Position numbers and translations under genes: made by a program
Part shown: positions 1 through 8,759 of the stretch, piece by piece
How positions within the stretch are numbered: the stretch's first letter is position 1
Layout of the letters: the number at the start of each line of letters is the position of its first letter
Notes under the pieces: generated by a model
Databases searched by the model: none
The model's input: only the letters and a program-made list of their open reading frames with translations
Told to the model about the DNA's origin: nothing
From: JAWKWH01 sp040830725
GTDB lineage: Bacteria; Pseudomonadota; Alphaproteobacteria; Rhizobiales; Rhizobiaceae
Direction of reading: 5' to 3'
NCBI GenBank assembly: GCA_040830725.1
Contig: JBFOMG010000069.1
Coordinates: 12,852-76,851 of the forward strand
Length of the DNA: 64,000 nt

Positions 1-318
1 GCCTTTGGTACGGTGCGCGCTCGCGCTGGCTGGGCGATTGACAATGTGTTGCTTTATGTCACCGGTGGTTATGCATGGGCTAATATTTCGGAAACCCTGA
101 TTGGCGCCGGAGCATCATCATCGACCCGCAGTGGCTGGGCCGCTGGCGGCGGTGTTGATTGGGCCTTCAACAGCGACATTCTGGGTGGTGGCTGGTTCGC
201 CCGGGCCGAATATCAATATATGGATTTCGGCGGCCGCCTTGCACCGATCGTCGGCGGCATCAATGTTAATGCTGACGATTTTCATACCGGACGGATCGGA
301 ATTTTCAAAAAATTCTGA
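1..318 (+). CDS. Omp25-like outer-membrane beta-barrel protein, 3' part
   Basis: The reading frame is open from base 1, so the 5' end lies outside the window and only about 105 C-terminal residues are visible. They show the alternating pattern of a small outer-membrane barrel of the Omp25/Omp31 type common in Hyphomicrobiales. The stretch GTVRARAGWA, the following LLYVTGGYAWA strand, a central AEYQYMDFG strand and a terminal phenylalanine (FKKF) as outer-membrane insertion signal are all visible. It is probably a structural surface protein. A GC-rich hairpin with a T run follows the stop. Confidence 0.8.
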   Translation, partial: AFGTVRARAGWAIDNVLLYVTGGYAWANISETLIGAGASSSTRSGWAAGGGVDWAFNSDILGGGWFARAEYQYMDFGGRLAPIVGGINVNADDFHTGRIGIFKKF

Positions 319-343
319 ACCCACAAACAGGCACCTTTGATTG

Positions 344-374
344 GACCCCGGCCTGGACAGGTCGGGGGTTTTGC
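344..374 (+). terminator. Rho-independent terminator after the Omp25-like gene
   Basis: An imperfect GC-rich stem (ACCCC...GGGGT arms around a GACA-type loop) is followed directly by TTTT and a T-rich stretch. It lies 26 bp after the barrel gene stop and in front of the convergent acyl-CoA ligase. Confidence 0.55.
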
Positions 375-453
375 TTATTTGGAACCTCCGCACTGCGATG
401 AGCTGCCTTGCCGGTCGCAGGAAAGCAGAATTTCCTCCCGGCAAGCGGCTTGC

Positions 454-2094
454 TCAAAGGGATTTCGCCATGTCCCTGAGCTTGAATTTCTGGATCTTGC
501 CGGTCGAGGTCTTGGGGATTTCGGTGAAGATGACCGTGCGCGGGCATTTGAACCTGGCCAGCAATGAGCGGCAGTGTTCGACAATTTCGTCCTCTGTGGC
601 CGACTTGCCGGGTTTCAACTCGATATAGGCGACTGGGGTTTCGCCCCATTTCTCGTCCTGTTTGGCGACCACACCACAGGCGGCAACGGCGGGGTGCTTG
701 TAAAGCGCGTCCTCAACCTCGATCGATGAAATGTTCTCACCACCGGAGATGATGATGTCTTTGGACCGGTCCTTGAGCTGGATGTAGCCGTCGGCATGCA
801 TGACACCGAGATCGCCGGAATGAAACCAGCCGCCGGCGAAGGCCTCGGCGGATGCGGCTTCGTTTTTCAGATAGCCTTTCATGACGATATTGCCACGGAA
901 CATGACCTCGCCGATGGTCTCGCCGTCAGGCGGCGTTTTCTCCATCGTCTCCGGGTCCATGACCGTCAGGTCTTCAAGCGCGGCGTAACGAACGCCCTGG
1001 CGCGCCTTCTTGGCCGTGCTCGCGTCCTTGGCAAGGTTGTCCCATTCACCCTTCCACTCATTGACCACCGCCGGTCCATAGGTCTCGGTCAAACCATAGA
1101 GATGAGTGACGGCAAATCCGGCGTCGGCCATGCCGGAAAGCACGGCTTCAGGGGGCGGGGCGGCCGCAGTGTTGAAGGTCACGGTCTGCGGGAAATCGCG
1201 GCGTTCTTCATCGGGTGCGTTGATCAGTGTCGCCATCACCACCGGTGCGCCGCAAAGATGGGTGACGCCATGGTCGGCGATGGCATCATACATGGCGTTG
1301 GCGCGGACCCAGCGCAGGCAGACATGGGTGCCGGCCTGCACGGCAAGCGTCCAGGGAAAACACCAGCCATTGCAGTGGAACATCGGCAGCGTCCACAGAT
1401 AGACGCAATGTTTTCCCATGGAGGCGTGAATGGTGTTGGCATAAGCCATCAGCGCGGCGCCGCGATGGTGGTAGACCACGCCCTTGGGGTTGCCTGTGGT
1501 GCCGGATGTGTAGTTGAGCGATATGGCGTCCCACTCATCGTCCGGCAGCGACCAGCCGAAATTTGCATCGCCGCCGGCAATGAATTCCTCATAGTCGATG
1601 GTGCCGATGCGTTCGCCTTTTTCGTAGGGCGCATCGTCGCCATAGTCGGGATCGTCGTAGTCAATGACCAGCGGCTTGACCTTGGCGAGCTTGAGCGCTT
1701 CGGCGACGACGGGCGAAAACTCGCGGTCGACGATCAGCAATCTGGAATCTGCATGATCAAGCTGAAAGGCGATGATGGCCGCGTCGAGCCGCGTGTTGAG
1801 CGAATGCAGCACTGCCTTGACCATCGGCACACCGAAATGAGCCTCCAGCATTGGCGGCGTGTTGGAGAGCATGACCGAAACCGTGTCGCCCTTGGAGATG
1901 CCGTGCCTGGCGAGCGCCGACGCCAATTGGCGTGAACGGTTGTAGAATGCGCGGTAGGTGATGCGGCTGTCGCCGTGAATGATGGCGGTGTGGTCGGGAT
2001 AGGTCTTGGCTGCGCGCTCCAGATAGGTCAGCGGGGTCAAGGGCTGATAGTTGGCGGCGTTTTTGCCGAGGCCGGTGTCGTATGGGCTGGTCAT
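454..2094 (-). CDS. AMP-dependent acyl-CoA ligase
   Basis: 546-residue ANL-superfamily enzyme that adenylates a carboxylic acid with ATP and transfers it to coenzyme A. The P-loop-like motif YTSGTTGNPKGV lies near residues 193-204. The C-terminal hinge reads GWFHSGDLG...DRSKDIIISGGENIS, and the catalytic lysine is in KTSTGKIQKF close to the C terminus. Full length for the COG0318 family. The broad medium/long-chain or methylmercaptopropionyl-CoA ligase type fits, but the substrate cannot be read from the sequence. It is followed on the same strand, upstream, by the TauE permease gene with 56 bp between; co-transcription is possible but not shown. Confidence 0.9.
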   Translation of the reverse strand: MTSPYDTGLGKNAANYQPLTPLTYLERAAKTYPDHTAIIHGDSRITYRAFYNRSRQLASALARHGISKGDTVSVMLSNTPPMLEAHFGVPMVKAVLHSLNTRLDAAIIAFQLDHADSRLLIVDREFSPVVAEALKLAKVKPLVIDYDDPDYGDDAPYEKGERIGTIDYEEFIAGGDANFGWSLPDDEWDAISLNYTSGTTGNPKGVVYHHRGAALMAYANTIHASMGKHCVYLWTLPMFHCNGWCFPWTLAVQAGTHVCLRWVRANAMYDAIADHGVTHLCGAPVVMATLINAPDEERRDFPQTVTFNTAAAPPPEAVLSGMADAGFAVTHLYGLTETYGPAVVNEWKGEWDNLAKDASTAKKARQGVRYAALEDLTVMDPETMEKTPPDGETIGEVMFRGNIVMKGYLKNEAASAEAFAGGWFHSGDLGVMHADGYIQLKDRSKDIIISGGENISSIEVEDALYKHPAVAACGVVAKQDEKWGETPVAYIELKPGKSATEDEIVEHCRSLLARFKCPRTVIFTEIPKTSTGKIQKFKLRDMAKSL

Positions 2095-2150
2095 GCGGGG
2101 AATTCCGTTGGCGGTTTTGCCTCATAAATCACATCGCATTGCCGCCGTCA

Positions 2151-2921
2151 CTACAGTAAAAACACGACTGCGCCATCCCAGGTCAGCTTCAATCCGACCA
2201 GTACGATCATCGCGTACATGAACGGGTAAAATACTTCGCGGTTCATGCGCCTGACAATCATCACACCGGCAAGGATCGCGATGGGGGCAATCGGCAGCAA
2301 AATGGCGGAGGCGGCCAGATTGGTGGCGTCGAACTGGCCCAGTGCGAAATAGGGCACCAGTTTGACGGCATTGACGATGGCAAAGAATATGGTCGAGGTG
2401 CCGGTGTAAATCTTGGGATCGTGATCGAACGGCAGTGCATAGATCTGATAGGGCGGACCGCCGGCATGGGCGACGAAGCTGGTGAAGCCGGCTCCGGTGC
2501 CCCAGAATGTCCCGCGCACCATGCTGTGAGCGCGCACCTGACGGCGGCCCCGGGCGCGGTCGAGATACCAGCGTGCCGCAAAGACCAGCGCGATCACGCC
2601 GACAATCAGCTTGATCATGGCCGCGGTGACGAATGCCGCCGTCAGCCAGCCAATAGTGATGCCGAGCATGCCACCGGGAAGCAGATGTTTGAGCGTTTCC
2701 ATGTCGCGGTAGCCACGCCAGCTCCACAGCGCAAACATATCCATGACCACCAGAATGGGCAGCATGACGGCTGCGGCCTGCACCGGCGGCAGCACCAGCG
2801 CCATCAGCGGTACGCCGATGAGCGCAGTCGCGCCGCCAAGGCCGCCCTTCGAAAGGCCAACCAGCGCAACCGCGGGAACGGCTGCGGCATAAAACCAGGG
2901 ATCGTAGAGAAGATCTGTCAT
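2151..2921 (-). CDS. TauE/SafE-family anion permease
   Basis: 256-residue polytopic membrane protein of the TauE/SafE (sulfite exporter) family. It has about eight hydrophobic helices, and an early GLSKGGLGG motif typical of the family lies around residues 22-30. Members export sulfite, organosulfonates or sulfoacetate across the inner membrane; the substrate here is unknown. The gene is transcribed away from the ThiE-like gene, and the 160-bp gap between them presumably carries both promoters. Confidence 0.85.
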   Translation of the reverse strand: MTDLLYDPWFYAAAVPAVALVGLSKGGLGGATALIGVPLMALVLPPVQAAAVMLPILVVMDMFALWSWRGYRDMETLKHLLPGGMLGITIGWLTAAFVTAAMIKLIVGVIALVFAARWYLDRARGRRQVRAHSMVRGTFWGTGAGFTSFVAHAGGPPYQIYALPFDHDPKIYTGTSTIFFAIVNAVKLVPYFALGQFDATNLAASAILLPIAPIAILAGVMIVRRMNREVFYPFMYAMIVLVGLKLTWDGAVVFLL

Positions 2922-3082
2922 GGGAATGCCGGTTGCAAAGTGAGGGCTTTACCCATTTGGGTCCCGACTTTCCAGTAACCATCGCAAAAACCGGACCGGG
3001 CGCAGCGCTTTTCAACCGGCCGGCTTTTGGTCTATGCCGCAATCGTGCCAGTTTCGCTGTGCATTGAAGCGTCTTCAAAACG

Positions 3083-3754
3083 ATGGAAACCAGGATGGGC
3101 GGACAAATACCGGATCGATGCAGGCTGGTCCTGACAAGTCCGGCTGGCGAGGATTGGCAGCGGAGCGCCGACCAGATCGCAAATGCTGTTGCGGGTGGCG
3201 ATGTTGCGTCTGTCATTTTCTGGCCGGCCCAGCTTGGCGAGCGTGATTTTCAAAGATTGTGCGAGGTGGCGGTCCCACAAGTTCAGGCCGCCGGTGCTGC
3301 TGCGGTCATCGCCGGAGACCGGCGAATTGCCGCCAGGTGCGCAGCGGATGGCGTTCACTTCGACAAGAAAGAAGACATTTCAGAAGCATTGCGGGGCGGT
3401 CAGGACGGCATGATTGTCGGCGCCGGCGGCGCCAAGAACCGCCATGAGGCGCTTGAACTGGGAGAGTTGAGGCCGGATTATGTTTTCTTTGGCCGCTTCG
3501 GTTTTGACAACAAGCCGCAACCCCATCCGCGAAATCTCGCCTTGGGCCAATGGTGGGCCGAACTTGTGGAGATCCCCTGCATTGTGATGGCAGGGTCGGT
3601 GATCGGTTCGATTGAGGAAATTGCCGCCACCGGCGCCGAGTTTGTGGCGGTTTCAGCGGCCGTATTCACCGGGACACTGGAACCGGGCGAGGCGATTCGC
3701 CGCGCCAATGCATTGCTCGACGAGAAGGCACCGCATCTTCAGGAGGTCAACTGA
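3083..3754 (+). CDS. ThiE/TenI-like thiamine phosphate synthase homologue
   Basis: 223-residue TIM-barrel protein of the ThiE/TenI superfamily, which couples the thiazole and pyrimidine moieties of thiamine. Visible family features are CAADGVHFDKKED near residues 83-95, the late GSVIGSIEEIAATGAEFVAVSAAVF phosphate-binding region (read in two parts) and a glycine-rich mid region. Canonical ThiE has a GVHLGQxD motif; here the LGQ is replaced by FDKK, so the biochemical role is less certain. The stop overlaps the next start by one base (TGATG), indicating translational coupling with the Sel1-repeat gene. The first ATG is used; ATG at 3095 has a slightly better upstream GGAA. Confidence 0.75.
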   Translation: METRMGGQIPDRCRLVLTSPAGEDWQRSADQIANAVAGGDVASVIFWPAQLGERDFQRLCEVAVPQVQAAGAAAVIAGDRRIAARCAADGVHFDKKEDISEALRGGQDGMIVGAGGAKNRHEALELGELRPDYVFFGRFGFDNKPQPHPRNLALGQWWAELVEIPCIVMAGSVIGSIEEIAATGAEFVAVSAAVFTGTLEPGEAIRRANALLDEKAPHLQEVN

Positions 3755-4719
3755 TGCCAGGCCGGGATCAATTGTTGAAACTGATTATTGCCGGTGCAAT
3801 TGCGATTTTCCCTTTGACCATCGGAGCGCCGGCCAGCGAGGCCGCCAAAGAGGATCGGGCGGAAGCGATCGATCCGGAACGTTTTGGCGGGCGCAAGCCC
3901 GATGCTGCCTTCGGCGCGTATCAACGCGGGCTCTACATCACTGCGCTCAACCTGGCGCGTCCGCGTGCTGAAGCCGGTGATGCCGCCGCGCAGGCGCTGC
4001 TGGCCGAAATCTATTCGCGTGGCCTTGGCGTTGCGCGCAACGAGGCCGAAGCGGTCAAATGGTACGGGCTTGCCGCCGAGCAGGGCGTGGCGGAAGCCCA
4101 GTTCCGGTATGCAATGGCGATCATTGATGGCAAGGTTGCCGGCAAGGACGAGGACGCGGCGCTCAGAATGCTGAGGCTTTCGGCCGATCAGGGAAACAGG
4201 CTGGCGCAGTTCAACTTTGCCCAGTTGACCGTGCAGCGCAAACCCGGTGCAGAGGGCATGGCGCTTGCGGTGGACTACTATGAGAAGGCGGCGCAGGCCG
4301 GACTGGCCGACGCGCAATATGCCATGTCGCAGGTCTACATCTCCGGCGCCGGTGGCCGGTCCCACGATCCGAAAATGGCACGCGAATGGATGGAACAGGC
4401 GGCGAAACAGAATTACGATACCGCGCAGCTTGACTTGGCGACATGGCTGGTTGAGGGCAAAGGGGGACCGCGCGATCTGGAGGCCGGATTCAACTGGATG
4501 CGGCGCGCGGCGTTTTCGGGCAATATCGCCGCCCAGAACCGGCTGGCCAAGCTCTATCGCGGCGGGCTGGGAGTCGAGGCCGATCCGGTGATCGCCGCGG
4601 CATGGTATATTATTGCCCGGCGGGCGGGCCTGAGCGATCCCGAAATGAATGTTTTTCTCGACGGTTTGACAGTGGAGCAGCAGCAACTGGCCATCGAGAC
4701 AGCCAATCGCTTGCGCTAG
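3754..4719 (+). CDS. Secreted Sel1-like repeat protein
   Basis: 321 residues. The N terminus is basic followed by a hydrophobic stretch ending near APASEA, which reads as a signal peptide, so a periplasmic location is expected. The rest is a chain of Sel1-like TPR units of about 36 residues (patterns such as AQALLAEIYSRGLGV and AEAVKWYGLAAEQG). Such solenoids act as protein-binding scaffolds; the partner is unknown. It is translationally coupled to the ThiE-like gene upstream, and efp follows after 95 bp. Confidence 0.85.
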   Translation: MPGRDQLLKLIIAGAIAIFPLTIGAPASEAAKEDRAEAIDPERFGGRKPDAAFGAYQRGLYITALNLARPRAEAGDAAAQALLAEIYSRGLGVARNEAEAVKWYGLAAEQGVAEAQFRYAMAIIDGKVAGKDEDAALRMLRLSADQGNRLAQFNFAQLTVQRKPGAEGMALAVDYYEKAAQAGLADAQYAMSQVYISGAGGRSHDPKMAREWMEQAAKQNYDTAQLDLATWLVEGKGGPRDLEAGFNWMRRAAFSGNIAAQNRLAKLYRGGLGVEADPVIAAAWYIIARRAGLSDPEMNVFLDGLTVEQQQLAIETANRLR

Positions 4720-4814
4720 AGCCCTTTTGACCGCCGATCGGCGCTTGCAAGCAGAGCCGATATGTGATCTTGAAGCGCCGCATCGCGCGAACACCACAAT
4801 CCGGAACCACAGGC

Positions 4815-5378
4815 ATGAAGATCAACGGCAACGAAATCCGCCCGGGAAATGTCATTGAACACAATGGCGGACTTTGGGTCGCGGTTAAGACCCATGCGGT
4901 CAAACCGGGCAAGGGCGGCGCATATAATCAGGTCGAGTTGAAGAACCTGATCGACGGAACCAAGCTCAACGAGCGTTTTCGCGCTGCCGAGACCGTCGAG
5001 CGCGTACGGCTGGAACAGAAGGATTTCTCCTATCTCTACGAGCAGGGCGAAGCGCTGGTTTTCATGGATCTGGAATCCTATGAGCAGCTGGAACTGCAGA
5101 AGGACTTTGTTGGCGACCGCGCCGCGTTTCTGCAAGACGGAATGACCGTGACGGTGGAGCTTTATGACGAAAAACCGATCGGCATTTCGCTGCCCGATCA
5201 GGTAACCCTGGAAATCGTTGAAGCCGATCCGGTGGTCAAGGGGCAAACGGCCGCCTCTTCCTACAAGCCGGCGCGCATGGAAAACGGTATCCGGGTCATG
5301 GTGCCACCCTTTATCGAAGCCGGCGAACGGATCATCGTCGACACCAATGAAATCACCTACGTGCGGCGCGCCGAATAA
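4815..5378 (+). CDS. efp: Elongation factor P
   Basis: 187 residues, the normal length. It begins MKINGNEIRPGNVIEHNGG, which fixes the ATG at 4815 although the frame is open further upstream. EF-P binds ribosomes stalled at polyproline stretches between the P and E sites. Three beta-barrel domains are expected: KOW-like, central OB and C-terminal OB. The loop PGKGGA carries Lys33, the position modified by EpmA/EpmB-type lysylation in many bacteria. The C-terminal INERII-like segment reads GERIIVDTNEITYVRR, as usual for the family. Confidence 0.97.
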   Translation: MKINGNEIRPGNVIEHNGGLWVAVKTHAVKPGKGGAYNQVELKNLIDGTKLNERFRAAETVERVRLEQKDFSYLYEQGEALVFMDLESYEQLELQKDFVGDRAAFLQDGMTVTVELYDEKPIGISLPDQVTLEIVEADPVVKGQTAASSYKPARMENGIRVMVPPFIEAGERIIVDTNEITYVRRAE

Positions 5379-5415
5379 AGAGCGCCATACTGGCCACAAC
5401 TGACGGATACGATTG

Positions 5416-6207
5416 ATGGCGCGTTCGGCAATCCTCAACGTGATGGTTCAAGCCGCGATGAAAGCGGGCCGGTCGCTGGCGCGTGATTTTGGCGAGGTCC
5501 AGAACCTGCAGGTCTCACGCAAGGGCCCGGGTGATTTTGTCAGTCAGGCCGACCTTCGCGCCGAGGAAATTCTGTTCCGCGACTTGAGCAAGGCACGCCC
5601 CGGTTACGGGTTTTTGATGGAAGAGCGCGGCGAAGTTGCGGGCGAGGACGGCCAGCACCGCTGGCTGGTCGATCCGCTCGACGGGACGACAAATTTTCTG
5701 CACGGAATTCCGGTCTTCGCCGTCTCGATTGCGCTGGAACGGCAGGGAGAACTTGCCGCCGGTGTGATCTACAATCCCGCCATGGACGAACTTTATACAG
5801 CCGAGCGCGGCGGTGGGGCATTCTTGAACGACCGGAGAATGCGCGTCGCAGGCCGCCGGGGGTTGACCGACACGGTGATCGCGACGGGCATTCCGCATCT
5901 TGGACGCGGCGAACACGGCAAGGCGCTGGTGGAGTTGCGCAATGTCATGGCGGAGGCGGCAGGGATCCGCCGGCTTGGGTCTGCTGCGCTCGACCTTGCC
6001 TGGGTCGCTGCTGGCCGGGTGGACGGTTTTTGGGAAACCGGCCTCAGCGCCTGGGACGTGGCGGCGGGCATGTTGATGGTACGGGAAGCGGGCGGATTTG
6101 TTACCGACCGGTCCGGCGGACGCGATATCTACGAATCCAAGACGATTGTTGCAGGCAATGAGCTGGTTCACAAAGGGCTGCTGGCAGCGCTTGACCGCCC
6201 GGTCTGA
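5416..6207 (+). CDS. Inositol monophosphatase family protein (SuhB-like)
   Basis: 263-residue Mg-dependent phosphatase of the IMPase/SuhB family, acting on inositol phosphates or related sugar phosphates in the cytoplasm. The metal-binding signature LVDPLDGTTNFLHG lies near residues 84-97 and the second signature AWDVAAGMLMVREAGG near 214-229. A glutamate-rich ERGE segment precedes the first signature. A TTG lies directly before the ATG; the ATG at 5416 is taken. It follows efp by 37 bp, an arrangement seen in rhizobial genomes. Confidence 0.92.
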   Translation: MARSAILNVMVQAAMKAGRSLARDFGEVQNLQVSRKGPGDFVSQADLRAEEILFRDLSKARPGYGFLMEERGEVAGEDGQHRWLVDPLDGTTNFLHGIPVFAVSIALERQGELAAGVIYNPAMDELYTAERGGGAFLNDRRMRVAGRRGLTDTVIATGIPHLGRGEHGKALVELRNVMAEAAGIRRLGSAALDLAWVAAGRVDGFWETGLSAWDVAAGMLMVREAGGFVTDRSGGRDIYESKTIVAGNELVHKGLLAALDRPV

Positions 6208-6324
6208 GCCCCTTGTGCCGTCGCGATCAACAATTTTCGGACAAACCGTCCGGTGTCCTTTCATTTTCGACACAATTCCGGTTAGATTCGCCGCCGAGGG
6301 TTCCAGCGGGGAAGAGGTGTGGAA

Positions 6325-7353
6325 ATGGCATGGTTCGGCACGGCTGACGATGATGGTCTGACGGGTGAGACCGCCTATGATCCGCAGCGGTTGTCGTCGC
6401 CGCAGGTTTTTCTGCTGTCGATGCTGATCTTTCTGGCGATAAGCGGGTTCGTGATCGCCATCCTGTACAGGCAGGTTTCCTCTGCATTTCAAACCAATCC
6501 CGGCCTGAACGGCCTTATTCTCGGCGTGCTTGGCGTCGGAATTCTCCTGGCCTTCACACAGGTTGTCCGGCTTTTTCGCGAAGTCCGCTGGGTAAACTCG
6601 TTCCGGGAAGGTTCGGAAGCCAAATCGCCGGTGCTGCTGGCACCGATGATGGCGCTTCTCAGCCGGTCTTCAACCATGGCGCTGAGCACGGTGTCGATGC
6701 GCTCGATACTGGATTCAATCGCCACAAGGCTGGATGAAAGCCGCGATATCTCGCGTTACCTGATCGGCCTTCTGGTGTTTCTGGGTCTGCTCGGCACATT
6801 TTGGGGTTTGCTGCAGACCATTGGATCGATCGGAGAGACGATCGCGTCGCTGGATCCGGCGTCGGGTGATGCTTCCGACGTGCTGGATTCGCTCAAATCC
6901 GGGCTTGCCGCGCCGCTGGACGGAATGGGCACCGCTTTTTCGTCATCCTTGTTCGGTCTGGCCGGTTCGCTGGTGCTTGGCTTTCTCGACTTGCAGGCGG
7001 GACGGGCCCAGAACCGCTTTTACACCGAGCTTGAAAACTGGCTCTCATCGGTGACCGATCTGGGTTCGGATTTTGTCGCCGGAAACAACACACAGGCTAC
7101 CGAGGCGACCGAAGAGGTCAAGGTGCTGTCTGACCGGCTGCGTTCGCTGCAGGAAAGCGGCGGCTCAAACCAGCGTGTTGCCACGGCGATGGCAAACCTG
7201 GCAGAGGGTATTTCGGGCCTGGTGAAAAGCATGCGCAACGAACAGCAGATGATGCGCGACTGGGTCGAGGCGCAGTCGGAAGAACAAAAGGCCACGCGAG
7301 CGACACTGGAACGGCTGGCCGAGGCAATGAAGAAGCGGGCCAGCGGTAAGTAG
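6325..7353 (+). CDS. ExbB/TolQ/MotA-like proton-channel family protein
   Basis: 342 residues. Hydrophobic segments lie near residues 29-49 and 58-78, a third near 145-168 (LLVFLGLLGTFWGLLQTIGSI, the family core helix) and a fourth near 205-225. A coiled C-terminal tail rich in Glu, Gln and Arg follows. In this family the third and fourth helices line a proton path that drives a partner protein. An AAGAGG ribosome site seven bases before ATG 6325 decides against the GTG two codons earlier. The next gene starts at the base after the stop and encodes the likely partner. Confidence 0.85.
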   Translation: MAWFGTADDDGLTGETAYDPQRLSSPQVFLLSMLIFLAISGFVIAILYRQVSSAFQTNPGLNGLILGVLGVGILLAFTQVVRLFREVRWVNSFREGSEAKSPVLLAPMMALLSRSSTMALSTVSMRSILDSIATRLDESRDISRYLIGLLVFLGLLGTFWGLLQTIGSIGETIASLDPASGDASDVLDSLKSGLAAPLDGMGTAFSSSLFGLAGSLVLGFLDLQAGRAQNRFYTELENWLSSVTDLGSDFVAGNNTQATEATEEVKVLSDRLRSLQESGGSNQRVATAMANLAEGISGLVKSMRNEQQMMRDWVEAQSEEQKATRATLERLAEAMKKRASGK

Positions 7354-8385
7354 ATGGCCCTTGCGCGTGCAAACCGCCGCCAACGCGGCGTCGATTACTG
7401 GCCCGGCTTCGTCGATGCGCTGGCCACACTGCTGTTGGCGATCATGTTTTTGTTGTCGGTGTTCGTGCTGGCGCAGTTTCTGCTGAGCCAGGAAATCACC
7501 GGCAAGGACGAAGTGCTCAACCGGCTCAATTCGCAGATCAACGAGTTGACCCAGCTTTTGTCGCTGGAACGGTCGAACAAACAGGATCTGGAAGATTCGC
7601 TGGCAACCCTGCAGGCATCGCTGGTGAGCGCGGAAGCGGAAAAATCGCGGCTTGCGACGCTTTTGGAACGCGGCGCGGGCGCGGGTGCGGAAGCGGAACA
7701 AAAAATAGCCGCTGTGGAAGGTGCGCTTGATACCGAAAGGCAGATCAGCCAGCGGGCGCTGAGCCAGGTCGAGTTGCTGAACCAGCAGATTTCAGCACTT
7801 CGCAGGCAGATTGCCGCACTTGAGGATGCGCTGGAGGTTTCGGAACAAAGGGACCGCGAATCCAATGCCAAGATTGCCGATCTGGGCCGGCGGCTGAATG
7901 TGGCGCTGGCGCAGCGGGTTCAGGAGCTCAACCGCTACCGTTCGGATTTCTTTGGCCGGTTGCGCGAGATTCTCTCCGATCGCGAGAATATCCGCATTGT
8001 CGGCGACCGGTTCGTGTTTCAGTCGGAGGTGCTGTTTTCATCCGGTTCCGACGTGATCAACGAGGCAGGGCAGACGGAGATGGCCAAGCTGGCGGGCGCC
8101 TTGCTTGAGCTGCAGCGCGAAATTCCGCCGGAAATTGCCTGGGTATTGCGGGTCGATGGCCACACCGACAACGTGCCGCTTTCGGGCGCGGGACGGTTGC
8201 GTGACAACTGGGAACTGTCATCGGCACGCGCAACATCGGTGGTCAAGTTCCTGATCGAGGAAGGCATTCCAGCCAACCGGCTGGTGGCAGCCGGATTTGG
8301 CGAGTTTCAGCCGCTGGACACGGCCGATACAGACGAAGCGCGCACCCGCAACCGCCGTATCGAGTTGAAGCTGACCGAGCGGTAG
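7354..8385 (+). CDS. OmpA/MotB-like peptidoglycan-binding partner protein
   Basis: 343 residues. One membrane helix lies near residues 25-45 (LATLLLAIMFLLSVFVLAQFL region). A long coiled coil runs from about 60 to 190, with abundant heptads of Leu, Ala, Glu and Gln. A C-terminal OmpA-type domain contains VDGHTDNVPLSG near 265-276 and AGFGEFQPL plus NRRIELKL at the end. The architecture is that of MotB/Pal-like stators that clamp to peptidoglycan. It directly abuts the ExbB/MotA-like gene, so the pair probably forms an energised envelope complex. No flagellar genes are nearby, so a flagellar stator role is not supported here. Confidence 0.88.
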   Translation: MALARANRRQRGVDYWPGFVDALATLLLAIMFLLSVFVLAQFLLSQEITGKDEVLNRLNSQINELTQLLSLERSNKQDLEDSLATLQASLVSAEAEKSRLATLLERGAGAGAEAEQKIAAVEGALDTERQISQRALSQVELLNQQISALRRQIAALEDALEVSEQRDRESNAKIADLGRRLNVALAQRVQELNRYRSDFFGRLREILSDRENIRIVGDRFVFQSEVLFSSGSDVINEAGQTEMAKLAGALLELQREIPPEIAWVLRVDGHTDNVPLSGAGRLRDNWELSSARATSVVKFLIEEGIPANRLVAAGFGEFQPLDTADTDEARTRNRRIELKLTER

Positions 8386-8397
8386 TCCGGATAGGAC

Positions 8398-8625
8398 CTA
8401 CTGCGCCTCGATATCTCCGACATGCCTGATTTCGACGCAGACATTGAAGATTTCCTGCGGCAGGTTTGGCTTTACCTCATCGACCGGCCGTGACGTGCCG
8501 ATGACCAGGCAGGGCTGGCCGTCTTCGCTGAGGCCGGTTCCAACCGATACCACACCTTCGGTCGCCATGATCTGCTGGTCAATGCGTCCGCGCATGGTCT
8601 CAATCGCTTGTTGCGCCTCGTTCAT
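8398..8625 (-). CDS. 75-residue protein matching the N-terminal domain of the neighbouring protease
   Basis: The start MNEAQQAIETMRGRID is chosen because GGAG lies eight bases upstream; a longer open frame exists but has no such site. Residues 24-75 follow the same pattern as residues 30-89 of the trypsin-like protein encoded at 9727-10656: VVSVGTG against VVGVGVG, a beta segment CLVIGTS against CVSVYVE, then a common ending HVGDIEAQ against EVGRIEAQ. In the protease this unit is followed by the catalytic barrel; here the gene stops right after the shared IEAQ. Function is unknown. It may regulate or bind the protease or its targets (inference). Confidence 0.7.
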   Translation of the reverse strand: MNEAQQAIETMRGRIDQQIMATEGVVSVGTGLSEDGQPCLVIGTSRPVDEVKPNLPQEIFNVCVEIRHVGDIEAQ

Positions 8626-8683
8626 TGTTCCGTCTCCGTTTGGTTTGAAAATACCGCTCGCCTTTTTAGCGGGTATCGATGCT

Positions 8684-8714
8684 TCAGGAGCGGCGCACTG
8701 CGCGCCGCTCCTGA
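8684..8714. terminator. Perfect 13-bp hairpin between island genes
   Basis: Arms at 8684-8696 and 8702-8714 are perfectly complementary (TCAGGAGCGGCGC type) with a five-base loop. It lies between the 303-codon orphan gene and the 75-residue gene on the minus strand. No long T run follows on the minus strand, so it may attenuate or stabilise the transcript rather than fully terminate it. Confidence 0.5.
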
Positions 8715-8759
8715 GTGATTTAAAAATCTGTCGGAATTCCGGCGAAGCGCCGTTTTCGT

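Noticed and set aside
796..1935. Long plus-strand open frame opposite the acyl-CoA ligase
   Set aside because: It is antisense to a full-length enzyme with all motifs, is rich in His and Arg as expected of a shadow frame, and has no recognisable domain.
3739..4797. Minus-strand open frame of 352 codons
   Set aside because: Opposite the Sel1-repeat gene; low-complexity residues and no family features.
7354..8385. Flagellar MotB
   Set aside because: Coiled-coil length and genomic context do not fit, and no flagellar gene is in the window.
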